Shown here one piece after another: positions 1 to 12,090 of a stretch of DNA of 64,000 bases. A program made the position numbers and the translations under genes. The notes below the pieces were generated by a model, which saw only the letters and a list, made by a program, of their open reading frames with translations, was not told the DNA's origin and made no database searches. The stretch is taken from NCBI GenBank assembly GCA_951230915.1, contig OX579634.1:54697570-54761569 (forward strand), given 5' to 3'. The stretch is from Antitrichia curtipendula (Eukaryota; Streptophyta; Bryopsida; Hypnales; Leucodontaceae). The number at the start of each line of letters is the position of its first letter. Position 1 is the first letter of the stretch.

Positions 1-334
1 ATTTTCAAGCATGTAGCTAACTTGACTTCAAGAATAAATCCAAAGAGCAACCACCATTTTGGACATTTTTCATACAAATGTGACCTTGTGAAGGGCAGCT
101 GCCCGTTTTTTCGCAGGGACAAAAAAAGGATTTTTGTCAATTCAAACGCTATATCTTGCAATCCACATGGTGGAAAATTCTGAAATTTTTTCCACATCTT
201 CTTAAACAAGTTTACTACAAGATCCTATGGTTACATGTGTCCAAAAATGTTTTTTTCCTAAAATTTGACACTAGTATTAGAAATTGTAGTTTTGGAGTGT
301 TTTTGGTGAAAACATAGTCAAAAACATTTAGGGG
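1..334. mobile_element. TTAA-family element, right-end fragment (member A)
   Basis: The segment ends in a TTTAGGGG terminus followed by TTAA (335-338). It aligns along its length with the right end of member D (about 32,278-32,615), sharing blocks such as the GCAGCTGCCCGTTTTTT stretch and ATATCTTGCAATCCAC. The left end lies outside the window. No coding capacity is visible. Confidence 0.7.
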
Positions 335-338
335 TTAA

Positions 339-3300
339 TGTTGGTTCATATACTTTCTATAAGTTATTCATGAACAATTGCAAATACTTTATTGGACCTT
401 GCTTTATATGTGCAGCATAGCTTAGAGATTATATATATATATATTGTTTGATCCGTGCCAAAAGTCATTGAAATGTGTTCTAATCATATGACAATAAATG
501 AAAGTAAGAGAATCATTCCTAGTTTTTTTCCAAATAAAGCCATATTCATTATATTGAGACTTTTTTGTAGATTTTGAGACAGAATGCTAGTTATAAGAAA
601 TTCATTCAAAAAAAATAGTAATTGAAATAAAAAATAAACAATGCTAAAATAGTGATTCTATAATAAAATTCTAAAAGTTGGTTTTGTTACCTATTTATAA
701 AAAAATACTAATAAAGAGATAAAGTAGTTTATACTCAAGTTAAGAATAAAATCGAGACTGCGAAAAATCTCAATATAACAAATATGACCTTAAATACAGT
801 AGTGGAATTTCATAGAAATTATTTGAAGTTATGAAGAAGGTTTGGATGAATGATTTAATTGTCATGGCACCTCACCATTTTTTTGGTGTTATTTAGTGAC
901 TCCTATTTAGTGTCAAAGTGTTACAAACAAATCATTAATTGTTTATTTTTTCCATTCCACATTATTTTGAAGATGAAAATTCTTCAAAATTCAAAATCAT
1001 TCTATGACTTTTGGGCAAATGAAAAGTTTTTAAAAACTTATTTACATTCAAAGACTTATAGGAGGTGATTATGAGCAAATTGTTTACTTGTAGATATTTT
1101 AAATAAACAAGCCTCCAAAATATATCAAACTTCTCATATTTTATAGAGTAGTTTCGCTTGTGTAGTCATATGGAACAACTATACAAAAGTCATTGAACGT
1201 GCATCTCAAACTTTATATTATAGGATTGTAAATAGGAAGTAAAAAAATGTTCCTAAAATTTACACAAGTGATAAACTTCTATTATAAAATTTTGAGAAAG
1301 TCTTAAAAAGGTTTTAGTGTCAGAGATGTAGCAAAGAGTTTAAATTTTAGTAAGTCAAATGTACACTATGCAAAAAAAATTGGGCCTTTGGAGGGCCAAT
1401 TCATGATGATATACTTGGCTATTTCCATGTCACTATTGTCAAAATCAATGACATTTTCTAACAACTACATCACCTAATTTCCATGATTGACTCAAGGTAT
1501 CTAGTTAAACTTTGTTCTCACACTGATTTTATTTGCATGCCGAGCAAAGATAAGAAAATAATACATTACATAAGAAATTTTAAATTGATGAATGGTTTTC
1601 TTTAGGCTCGTTTTGGCAGTTCTGTAAAAGTCCATTTATTTTTTGTAATAGAGGCTCTACAAGAAGCATTTTTAGATGCAAAACTTTTAATTGGAGGTAG
1701 ACCATGCAAGATGATGAGTAGAATCACTATAAGAAAACCACATTTTTGGTGATGTTTTTCCACTAACGTGCAATGTCCAATAATACATGAAGATATTGGA
1801 AGACATTTGGCTCAACAAGGTAGATTTTTGTGGATGTTGCAAAAACCATTAGCACGTTACTATAACTCCAAGTTGATGTTATCATTGACGCTGATGTTTT
1901 ATTTTACATGACTAAAGACTTACAGGTGTTTTTTGGAACGTTCAAAAAAACATAGACTGCCACGTTAGCAAAAAGACCAATTTTGACTATGGATGAGTTA
2001 GTAAAAATTACTATGGTCTATGATAAAATGTTGACCATATGTGAAAAATTTAGGGGAAGGGCAGCCACTTGGCATGCTTTACAAAAAAAAGAAAATGGAT
2101 GGATGTATACCATGGATGAAAAGAGATGGTCTTTATACAAGTAGGGTGGTAGGAAGTGAGACAATCCATATGGGAAATGTAAAGTAAGAATTGTGTTAAA
2201 TATAAAATGTCTAAAACAACATGATCAAGATGTCTAAAACAATGTCTAGATGTCTAAAACAACATTTAGATGTTTAAAACAACGTTGAAACTTACAATAG
2301 TCAAGTTTGCATATTCTAATTATTCCATATCTTTTGTCTCACTATGGACGGACAATGGATATAAATAGGACCTCTCAACCCTTAATTATCACTAACTTTT
2401 AATGAAGAAATTCCTTCATTTGGCCATCAAAAATTCTCTTGATGGTAGATAGTAAGTGATTTTTTTAATTCATGTTGAATTCAACAAGTGTTCTTGTTTA
2501 TTTTATTTTTAAATCAATATTTTCCATTGACCTTAACTTATGGGTATGGTATACAACAATCAGTGTCTCCGAAAACATCTATCTAAACGTCTAAATTGAC
2601 ATTTCAAAAAGAAATATTAAAATTCTTAAATGACATGAAAGTGTGGTAACAAGGCATGCCACGTCACATTTTGGTGGGTCCACATCACTTTTTCTTGTGT
2701 CCACGTCACCAATAAATTGGATGAATTTTATTTTATGTGACACTGTCCACCCACGTGGAGCTTACGTGGTGCTTAGCTGTCCGCCAAATGGCACATCATG
2801 GGAACCTTGGAAGACCATGTTTTTTGGGATGTCATTAAAAAATGAGGTCAAAAAGAGCATGTTTTCTAAAAAAATTGCACGTTTTGTGCCCGGCCAGTAT
2901 GATGGATTTTAGATGACATCTATAATGATTTCCTTCCCATCAAAATGAACTCTAGGCCACATTTTTTCGACATCGTTTTTACACTAGTTTCTTATAGTCA
3001 ATGGAGTCGTCTACAGTAATCAATTTGCCTAGGTAGACAATGGAAGAGATCTTGCAAAACAAGTGCAAAAAGTTTATAGAATAAAGGTGAGTGACATTAA
3101 TGTATGCCGTGCACAGGTGCACTTCATATAGAACAAGTTTACACTCATGTGTAAAAGAGAAGAAACGACATCTTTTTAGGCAAAATGTTAAGGCTTGTTT
3201 AAAATTTTCAAGAAAGTATCAATATTAGACTATTCATGATTGGAATTACATGGGATTCTTATATGAGTCTAAAATTAATAGATTTTCCTTAGATGGAAAC

Positions 3301-4942
3301 ATTCACTTGGTGTTAGTCTCATGATACACAAGACATCATGATAGTGATTTGGTGATGGTATGTAGATCTATATTTACACATAAACTTGATACACAAAATT
3401 GAAGGTCGCCTTGATCAACATAGTTATCATAAAGTTTTGGAAGAATATCTCCATAGTATAACTCAAAAGTTTACTTTACATGTGCCGTACATTAGGAGAA
3501 TTATGAACCCAATGGAAGCCCCCTACAATTCATGCATTGAGACCCCTCTTAGTTCATAAACATGTACTTTCAAGCTTATTCAAGTTTACAAATCCTCTAT
3601 TTCCGCCCAAACCCACTCCTTACACAATGATTTAGAGAAGTAGTTTTCATTGGCTAGCAATATACAAATACGTGACTTTTTGTGTACCTTGATTCTTATT
3701 TTATTGTGCCATAAATACCTTGGCTTCTTATTATATTGTCCAATGAGTACCTTGGCTTGTACACACAGTGTCTCCAACAGGTTGTCCTTTGTATTGGAAA
3801 TTGCATGTATAGTTGCTTTAGTGAATCCTCTTAGAACTTGCTATAAACATCAAAATAACAAGTAAACCACTACTGCAATTTGTAACCATCTTCAATGTTA
3901 TTGTAATTTTGCAGTTAGTGTAATGTCGCTCAATCACTACTGCAATTTATTTTCTTATTGGATCCCAACTTGCCGCAACCACGAATACCATGTAATTTTA
4001 AGTGCTTCGTGAATTCTTCCTTGCATTGTTGATTGTCAATGTTGCCATTGTTTGTTTCCTGTATATTTTTGGTTTTCAATTAGCTTATATTATAAAAAAA
4101 TTGTGAAAGCACAGACGTAATGAATTAATTAATTTGATTCTATAGTTTCCTCTACTATTTGCATACTTCTTAAATTGCCAATGTTAGTTGGGTATGCTCC
4201 TTACCTCGTTAATATCATATGGTATTGACATCGTCATATATCTCTGCAGTAGTCCTGCTACTTGATTTCCTACACCTAACAACAAACACCTAAATATAAC
4301 AAGAGCTCCCAAGCGCCTAATTCTAAAGCCCGGAATCTATTGTTGTATCATTGAATCAAAAGACATAACGTGCTTACATCTCCCGTGAAGCCTTCCCTAA
4401 ATCTCTACGAATGTTTGAGGGCTTTTTTTAGGATGATAGCTTGTATGTGAAGTCTGGATTCCTCTGTTCAAAACAACTGCTTTTTTGCATGCTAATTAAC
4501 TTAATTTGACTAGAGGTGTAGATCTGTTCCCAAGTTACTTTGATGACTGGATCGACCCAACATCGATTATTGGACTAGTAGTTGGACTGCATGCTAATGT
4601 AGGCCTGCTCATTCATCACAACTAGTCCGCCCGAGAATTATGAGATGCAAGCATTTTCTTCTTTAAGTGGGTTTACGTACCACAATTTGGAGAGCAATTT
4701 TTTGGAGAGCTTGAGGAAATCAAACTCCCAGGATTCAGTTCACCATCGTGGTCATTACCCAACATGATGACATTAGAGAGCTTCCGGGCAAAAATGCACA
4801 AAGGACTTCCGAGCAACTATGAAGCCCAATATTGGTTTCCGTCGCTCACACATACAGTGGTTTATGCCCATCACTATATTTGTTGATTTTTTTGCGTCGG
4901 CAGTGTCACAGATCAGATCACCTACTTTGTTTACGATCAAAG
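339..4942. other. AT-rich intergenic DNA with old repeat remnants
   Basis: No gene is supported; open frames are short and lack recognisable domains. Positions 434-930 form one arm of a large imperfect inverted repeat whose partner is at about 8,220-8,460. A half-copy of the CACTA-ended MITE begins near 1,725. The stretch at 1,380-1,620 is related, in inverted orientation, to DNA near 39,390-39,640. Confidence 0.6.
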
Positions 4943-5526
4943 CCCGGGGAGATCACTTAAAGGGTTCATTAGGAACTACGTGCGTTAAGATTTTAGCCCC
5001 CCTATCTTATGTTCTAAAATTTAAATAAAAGGAAGAGAAAAAAATATGAGTAGATTTTACTATTTTTAAAGTTTATATTTTGAATTATTGATAATTTTAT
5101 TTGTTAATTATAATTAATTACTAATTTTTGAAATAAAAAAATACACTGCAAAGCTGAAAATAACTTTCACATCCCTATTTTATATAAGAAAAAATTGTAT
5201 AAAAAATACACAATACATTCTCAAAAATAAATCTCTATTGAAAGTTCCTATTCCTTGAATATTGATGCAGTGGTCATCTAAATGCATTCTCTATAAATAT
5301 TTGAGTTGGAAAACATGCCATTTTAGTTCATTTTTCAATGTTCTCTAGAAATCATTTAATATGGTATTTGAATTGGGAGTTTTGGGCAATAGACACCTAT
5401 AGCCTTTATTAAACAATACTCAAAATTATAGGTCGAAATCAAAGTTCATTAAAAAGTAAATAGGGGGGTAAAAAATCACTTGAATACACGTGGTTAGTTA
5501 TAGATACACTAAGTGATCTCCCCGAG
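4943..5526. mobile_element. hAT-type MITE, copy 1
   Basis: This 584-bp element has inverted ends CCCGGGGAGATCACTTA (left) and the complement of CTCGGGGAGATCACTTA (right). It is flanked by a perfect 8-bp direct repeat GATCAAAG (4935-4942 and 5527-5534), the target duplication length of hAT transposons. It has no coding capacity. A copy of exactly the same length lies in opposite orientation at 25,525-26,108. Confidence 0.88.
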
Positions 5527-5593
5527 GATCAAAGACATCAATGATCATGTATTTGACAATTTAATGGATCACAGGTGGCATAAAAAAAACTAC

Positions 5594-6194
5594 CGAATCA
5601 GGTGATATCATTTGTTGCACAATGTACCAAAAATGTACTGTCACGCCATTAGTTGCCCCCCCCCCCCCCCCCCGCCAATCAATGTTTGAAAAAATGAGAG
5701 CCGTTGATCTTTTTGAAAAAAAAATTACAACCCAACCCCCCCCCCCCAACCATTGATCCCAAAAAAAAACTCGGATACGGATATACACAGATACGGATAC
5801 GGATACGGTAAATACAGACACAGAGACGGATACGGATACGAAAGCAGATACGGACGGATACGGATTCAAATACAGATACAGATACGTATTTGGGAGCAGA
5901 TATCCCATATTGTTTGTGAGGATTACTAACTCTGGAAATTACAAAGAAGGGGAGGGGAGTGGGGGAGGTTCAGAAAAAAATTTAATTTAAAAAGTTTTAA
6001 TTTAAAATATTTGAATGGGTGGGTGGGGTTGGTATTTAATTAGTAACCTTTTTGGTACATTGTAATACAATGTGCTCAAATCCATTTCATTTTTTAATGA
6101 AATGGATTTGAACACATTGTGTTACACAATGTACCGAAAAGGTACTGTACATTTTGCACAGTGAATCGAATCAGGTGATATCATTTGTTGCACA
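5594..6194. repeat. Composite repeat: poly-C tracts, GATACG minisatellite, hairpin, 28-bp direct repeats
   Basis: The block is bounded by an exact 28-bp direct repeat (5594-5621 and 6167-6194, core AATCAGGTGATATCATTTG). Inside are two poly-C tracts (about 5,656-5,673 and 5,737-5,748), a degenerate GGATAC-type minisatellite (about 5,770-5,888) and a long hairpin (about 6,053-6,136) whose arms run from GGTACATTGT to ACAATGTACC. The sequence ACAATGTACC also occurs inverted near the left edge, so one or two small nested MITEs are likely. Confidence 0.65.
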
Positions 6195-6199
6195 GTGAA

Positions 6200-7841
6200 T
6201 CGACCAAGTGTTACTTTTTGTTTTCACATTGCACGACAGACGTTGTATGTGAATTTTTGGTTTAGCAGGGAGAGATGGATTGCCAATGAGTGGGTCCAAT
6301 GGAATAAGAGCACGGTATTCGAATTGTGACACTTTATTATTATGTCATGGACAAGGAGCCCCCAAATCGTTTTAAATTCAACACTGGAACTAATTGGCTA
6401 GTGTCCCATCTACGACATGAGGTTCAAATTGCTACGGGTCCAGATGTGCCATCTGACTTTGGCTGAACCAGCAAAAGAAGACATGAAGATTAATTGACAC
6501 CGCAAGAAGGTCTACACTGTTTTGAATATATTGCCTCCAAAGATATTGAAACTTAAAAATTGTTAGTTGCAACTTTCGTTTTGATGTAATTGAGGGACTT
6601 AGGCAGGGCCAGTTGATCTGTTGAATGCACTATCATAAACATAAGGTTCATGAAGTAGTCAATTTCTATCTTATAAGTGATAGGAATAGTGACATGGAAA
6701 ATATTTTTAGACCATTTAAAACTCATGTTTGTTGGAATCAGTTGTAAGTTTTTGGATATTTGTGAATCAATTTGGAGATTTTACAATTTTGTGCTTATTA
6801 CATAGACTATTTGTTCATTTCCAACAATTAATGGATTTACAAAATAATTTGAATTCTATAGACTACTTAGATTGCAATTATCTAGTACTTTGTTCCATCA
6901 TGTTCCTAGACCATGACAAAGACGACCAATGCATTGTGCAATTCGACCCAAACACTCCCTTGAGAATCTCAATCATAAAATATTCCAATACATGACAACA
7001 TGCATGATGGAGATTGACAGGCTAAACCCCCGTTAGAAAGTGCGAAATATTGCCCTAGAAAGGAAGATCTCTGGAGAGATTTTAGTTGCATTTCAAATTT
7101 CTTTAGAAGACTAAACACACTTGTAACACTTGATATTTGAGCATATACACAACAACAACCAGTAGCTACCATCCTTTGCTAGGCTATGCATTCTATGTAA
7201 TTCATCACCACCTTTGTCAATACCCTCCATACTTGTATGTTTTCAAATTTTCTCACAACAAAAACAGCTAAGAATTTTTGTAATCACCTATTGATACAAG
7301 TAATTCATCAATATCTCTGTCAAATCAAAATTTTCAGATACTTTTTTGTACTATGAACTATTGAACTCAAGGAATAAGTCCTTCAAGAAAATCTAGTGAT
7401 ATATATTTTTTCTGTAAATCGAGAATGGGAGTTTGGAAATCGGAGATATTGTATATAATTATCCTTGGGATATTACTAAGGCCATCAAGATTCTTCATAT
7501 TGACAGTATACACCAAGGTTGTGCTATGAACAATTTTGTCTCTACCTATCATCATTAGTTCTAGGTTCAAAATGTAATATTTTAACATTGACCCCGGTAC
7601 GCCTTTGACAATGGATTTGTAAAATTCGTATTATATTGCTGCAATTTGAAGAAGTACACAAGCTAGTGCCCTGTACTTTATACAAGATGGAGACTCTAAT
7701 CTTTCAGTTTGCTTGTCCTTGGAGTAGGTTGTGTACCCCAATTTCCAAGTTAGCTTTGTCAATTTATGAGGGGCTTTAAGAGGGTCCATCAATTTCCTAA
7801 TGAAATCATCACTAGTTTTCTACCTAACATTTTGATCTCTT
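6200..7841. other. AT-rich intergenic DNA, nothing recognised
   Basis: Open frames do not exceed about 90 codons and carry no recognisable domain. I see no RNA gene or well-bounded repeat before the assembly gap. Confidence 0.5.
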
Positions 7842-8041
7842 NNNNNNNNNNNNNNNNNNNNNNNNNNNNNNNNNNNNNNNNNNNNNNNNNNNNNNNNNNN
7901 NNNNNNNNNNNNNNNNNNNNNNNNNNNNNNNNNNNNNNNNNNNNNNNNNNNNNNNNNNNNNNNNNNNNNNNNNNNNNNNNNNNNNNNNNNNNNNNNNNNN
8001 NNNNNNNNNNNNNNNNNNNNNNNNNNNNNNNNNNNNNNNNN
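7842..8041. other. Assembly gap of 200 N
   Basis: Exactly 200 unknown bases. A round number indicates a fixed-size scaffolding join, so the true distance and the adjacency of the two flanks are not established by the sequence. Confidence 0.98.
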
Positions 8042-10529
8042 GTTTATTTTTATGATGTCATTGTTGAATTTTATATATTTTTTTAAATCACACATGAAGT
8101 AAAATTTGAAAACAAGTGAGTCCAATTGAAATGATATTTTTTTGACAAAGTATGAATTTGTTATGAATTTTTGAAGTAGAAATCCAAAAGAGTCTCTAAA
8201 CTAAGCTTACTACAAAATCAACAAAATGTTTTTCTAAAAATACTTTGACACTAAAAGTGTGTCATCAAATAACATCAAAAAATTGGTGAGGCACCACAAC
8301 AATAAAACATTTACTCAAACATCTTCTCATTATTTTATACAATTTCTATGAAATTTCACTATTTGATAAATCCTTAGAATGATTTTTCACTTTCATTTAT
8401 ATAGTCGTATGATTTGAAATGCAATTTCAATGACTTTTGGCATATATCAAACTATATATATTACCAAATAGAGAGTAAGAGAGTACTATTTATTATAAAA
8501 TATAGAGTGATAATAGCCTTAATATATTTTACAATAAATAGAACTACTTGGGCAATTGATTGCCATCTCTATTTCTTAATTCAACTTTTTGGCAAAAGAC
8601 ATTTAGCTCTCAAATTTTGATCTAAACTTCAAGCTCCCATGCTCTTAGGCTCGTGGGCTTGTAGGCTCTTGCTCAAGGATTATTGCAAAAATGACTAGTT
8701 GATTTTGTAGTGTTTGAATTGGTATTCACTATACTATAAATTTTTGGAAAAAATATTTAAAAACAAAACAAAATATAGATAATTAGTATCACATTAAAAA
8801 TAACATATTATCAAAACTTAAAAAAATTTAAGAATTAAAGGCCAAAAATTATTTACAAATTAGAGTGAAAGTTTTCTTGAAAATTAAATAAATTTTGATG
8901 TTTAAATTATAGAAAAATAATAAAAACATTCAAAAAAACACATTTAAGAATTTATTTGTGAAAATTTGATGTTGATAACATTGTACTAAAAGAATGAGCT
9001 CAAATTATCTTCAATGTTCAGAAGTACACATGCCAAGGAGTCCTATTTGCTCAAAAGCGGTGAACATAAAATAATCTATTTTTAGATGCCCTAATACAAA
9101 ATATGCTTGCCTAATATAAAAATAGACAACAAAAATTAAAATTCTAGATCATTAATTTTGGGTACTTGAAAATACTATAAACCACTAAACTTAAAAGCAT
9201 GACCAATTAACAAAATAGACTTTTAAATACAAAATGTTCTTTTAATTTTTTTGAGTAAGATATTCATATTATCCAAATCTATAGTGTCCAAATTATTCAT
9301 AATTTAGTGTTTGGATGTTGAATGAAAAAGTCATGAAAAATTTATGAAATGCTACGGATTGAAGAAAGTTAATAGAGTCTCAAATCATGAGCCAAAAATA
9401 ACCTTGAATGATTTTGTCAAAGTCTAGAAGTATCTTCTCAATCCACAAAAAATATCCTTTCCAAGTTCTTCCCTACTTTGCAAAGTGAAGTGAAGAAACT
9501 AATTTAAAAGTCAAACACCCTCAACATTCTTCTTGTGAATGCACATAATAATCCTTCAACAAACATGAGTATAATGATGAGTATACTTGCATTGCCTATA
9601 GAGAAAAAATAAAATCCCTTTGATTTCAATGCAATATAAAGGGTTCCTTTTTCAATGGCATTGAAAAGTTGAGTGCAAAAGCTCAAAGTCCTAGGTTGCA
9701 AATGTAATATCCTAGGATGAAATTTTTAACTGTTTTGAAGGACAAATTATATCAAATCTCACAAGAAAATGTAAATTTTACTCAAAATTGCAATAGCATT
9801 GTCTAGTTCTAATACTTGCCATAAATAAAACCTTCTTATATAAGCCTAGAGTCATTTAAGAGAATTTTTTTTTTAATGATAATCAAAGGATTTTTCTCTA
9901 ATTAATCTTTGCTGGTTTTAAGCTAACAAGCACTAGAAGACACGAATTACTTGCCTATAGTCAAATTTCTACATGATCCATCATATCTTTAAATTTGAAT
10001 AGCCATTGAATCTATTTGCTATTCTTCAACTTGTCTATTTTGTTTTATTCTATATCATCTTCTATGAGAGTATTAATAATGGTTTATTTTATATTTGACT
10101 AACTATTCAAAATATCTAATGGTTCAATTTTAAATTAAGACAATCTACTTAAATCTATTTACATTTTTTTTAAATTGTTAAAGATTGAAAAATATATGAC
10201 TGCAATGGCTAACTATTGAAGTACAAATTTAGGTTAAGGTGGCTTATAATATATTCTTTGTGTTCAAATTTGAGTTATTGTAGTGATCTCAAATAGGGTC
10301 TTCTATCTTGAGAAGCTTATAGGGAATGAGATAGAAATGGACATTAGGTCAATATTTGGCTATTCAAGTACTTAGTGTAATTGTTGTAACAAAGACACTT
10401 GGATTTGGAAATTTCTCTTGACTTTAGGCTTTAGCAAGTCTTCATATTAAAGGACTTCATTGTAATTTGACATGGCTATGAGGATAAAAAAATAATATTT
10501 ATCCTTATATTTTTGTAATTGAGATTCTT

Positions 10530-10695
10530 CACTAGAAGAAATCCATGTTTTTCATGATGCATTTTTTGTGACATCTATATGCTATTATGTCAATAATGAC
10601 ATGAGACATAACATCAAAACATTAGTTGTAACATCAAAGATAACATAAAAATAAGTAGATGTCACAAAAATGTGTCAAGAATAACATGGCTTTTT
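10530..10695. mobile_element. CACTA-ended hairpin MITE, diverged copy
   Basis: The left end reads CACTAGAAGAAATCCATG. The right part is an imperfect inverse with ACATGGCTTTTT near the end. Inner arms pair through GTGACATCTA and TAGATGTCAC. The right terminus is degenerate, so its position is approximate. It resembles the copy at 11,282-11,498. Confidence 0.55.
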
Positions 10696-11281
10696 CACTA
10701 CAAAAAATCAAGGATATAAATTATTTGTCCACGACATTTTGCATACACTATCCAAATAATGCATTCTATGATGTTTTGAAATCTTTTTGTAATTCTAACA
10801 TAGAAAACTAGAAATTAAAATATTATTTTGTCCTTGTAGTAACTATGTTTACAAAATAAAGTGTCTCTTTTTTATATTATCTTATCTTCCGCACCTCAGT
10901 TCACTAAACATGCATCTCAACAAGAACTTGTGACTAATTCACCAAGTCTAAGGAGAAATTATTAAAGGATAAAAATTTCCACTAGAAGTTGAAAAACCAT
11001 TAGCACTAGGAAAAGATGGAAGGAAGCAACCCTCAACATTAGAAACACGGCTTGGTCACAATCATGCTACCTTCACATGTCACACTAGTTGAGGCATAAG
11101 CCTAGCTTTGCAATCCTCTCTTCTAGTACTTCCCACACAGTGGCTCCGTGTTGCAATGCTTGGCACTCCATTAAGAGGAGTGGCACCCTCTTCCTCTAAT
11201 GCCGCTTTTTCATCCCTAGTCCCTTCTTCACCAATCTCTATCATTGGAGTCATGTTGTTGCCATTTTATACCTACACATGC

Positions 11282-11498
11282 CACTAAAAGAAACCCATGT
11301 TTTTTTTGACATGCCCAATATTTTTATGACGGATTTTCTCGGACATCTCTTTTGACATCCAGCTGTTTTTATGTTGTTTATGATGTTCATTGGATGTTAT
11401 TGTTGACATAAAAACAGTTGGATGTCAAAATAGATGTCCAAAAAAATCCGTCATAAAAATACTAGGCATGTAAAAAAAAACATGGGTTTCTTCTAGTG
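11282..11498. mobile_element. CACTA-ended hairpin MITE
   Basis: A 217-bp nearly palindromic element. The left arm starts CACTAAAAGAAACCCATG and the right arm ends with the complement of CACTAGAAGAAACCCATG. Pairing continues through TATTTTTATGACGGATTTT and GGACATCTC on the left to GATGTCC and AAAATCCGTCATAAAAATA on the right. The CACTA termini resemble CACTA/EnSpm ends, but I could not find a convincing 3-bp target duplication. Confidence 0.75.
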
Positions 11499-12090
11499 AC
11501 AACACTTTCAAGAACCTCACATCTTACCACGTTAACAATATTGGGCACCTTGGGCAACAACCCCTCAAGGTTATTGGCCTTCATCTTAGTGTCCTTAGAA
11601 CCCAAGCGCAAGATTTGATGGAGATATGGCCAGATACACTTGCAAAGGCATAGATGGGCACTCTCTTTGTCAGCATTTGGTGTTGGTTGGTTTGAAGCAA
11701 GGTCATCATTTGAACATGGGGCAAATTTTTGCTTTCGCTTTGTTTGCTTTTTTGCTTTGGTTGCCTGGTTGTCCCTTTGTAATCTTTTTGCAAGCGGATG
11801 GGAGACTGGAGGTACAAGTCTAGAAGTAAGGTTTGATTGTTGGTTGCCCTTATTGATGTCATGACAATTTGGATTATAGTATTCAAAGTGTCACCCATGC
11901 TTGGAGTAGAGATGGCTATATACATTTGTTGTAATCACTGTTAGAAAATGTTGTACACGTCAAGTATATAATGATCTAATTACATCATTAGTAAGCTAGG
12001 TGATCATTAGCAGAAGTGCATAACAACAAGTATAGTCAAACAATCAGTAAGTAGATGGCCATTGGTGTAGGAGGTATGATGAGAGCTATT

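Larger units (their letters stand above)
8042..12090. other. AT-rich intergenic DNA with MITE remnants
   Basis: No gene is supported. The right arm of the large inverted repeat lies at about 8,220-8,460 and matches 434-930. Two CACTA-ended hairpin MITEs lie at 10,530-10,695 and 11,282-11,498 and are listed separately. Confidence 0.55.

Noticed and set aside
5561..5908. 115-codon minus-strand frame with a Ser-Val repeat
   Set aside because: It is the translation of the GGATAC minisatellite and poly-C tracts, not a protein gene.
7766..8125. Open frames spanning the N block
   Set aside because: They are open only because the unknown bases cannot show stops.
11581..11925. 114-codon minus-strand frame near the hairpin MITE
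   Set aside because: No recognisable domain, overlapping frames on the other strand, and no splice or conservation evidence.
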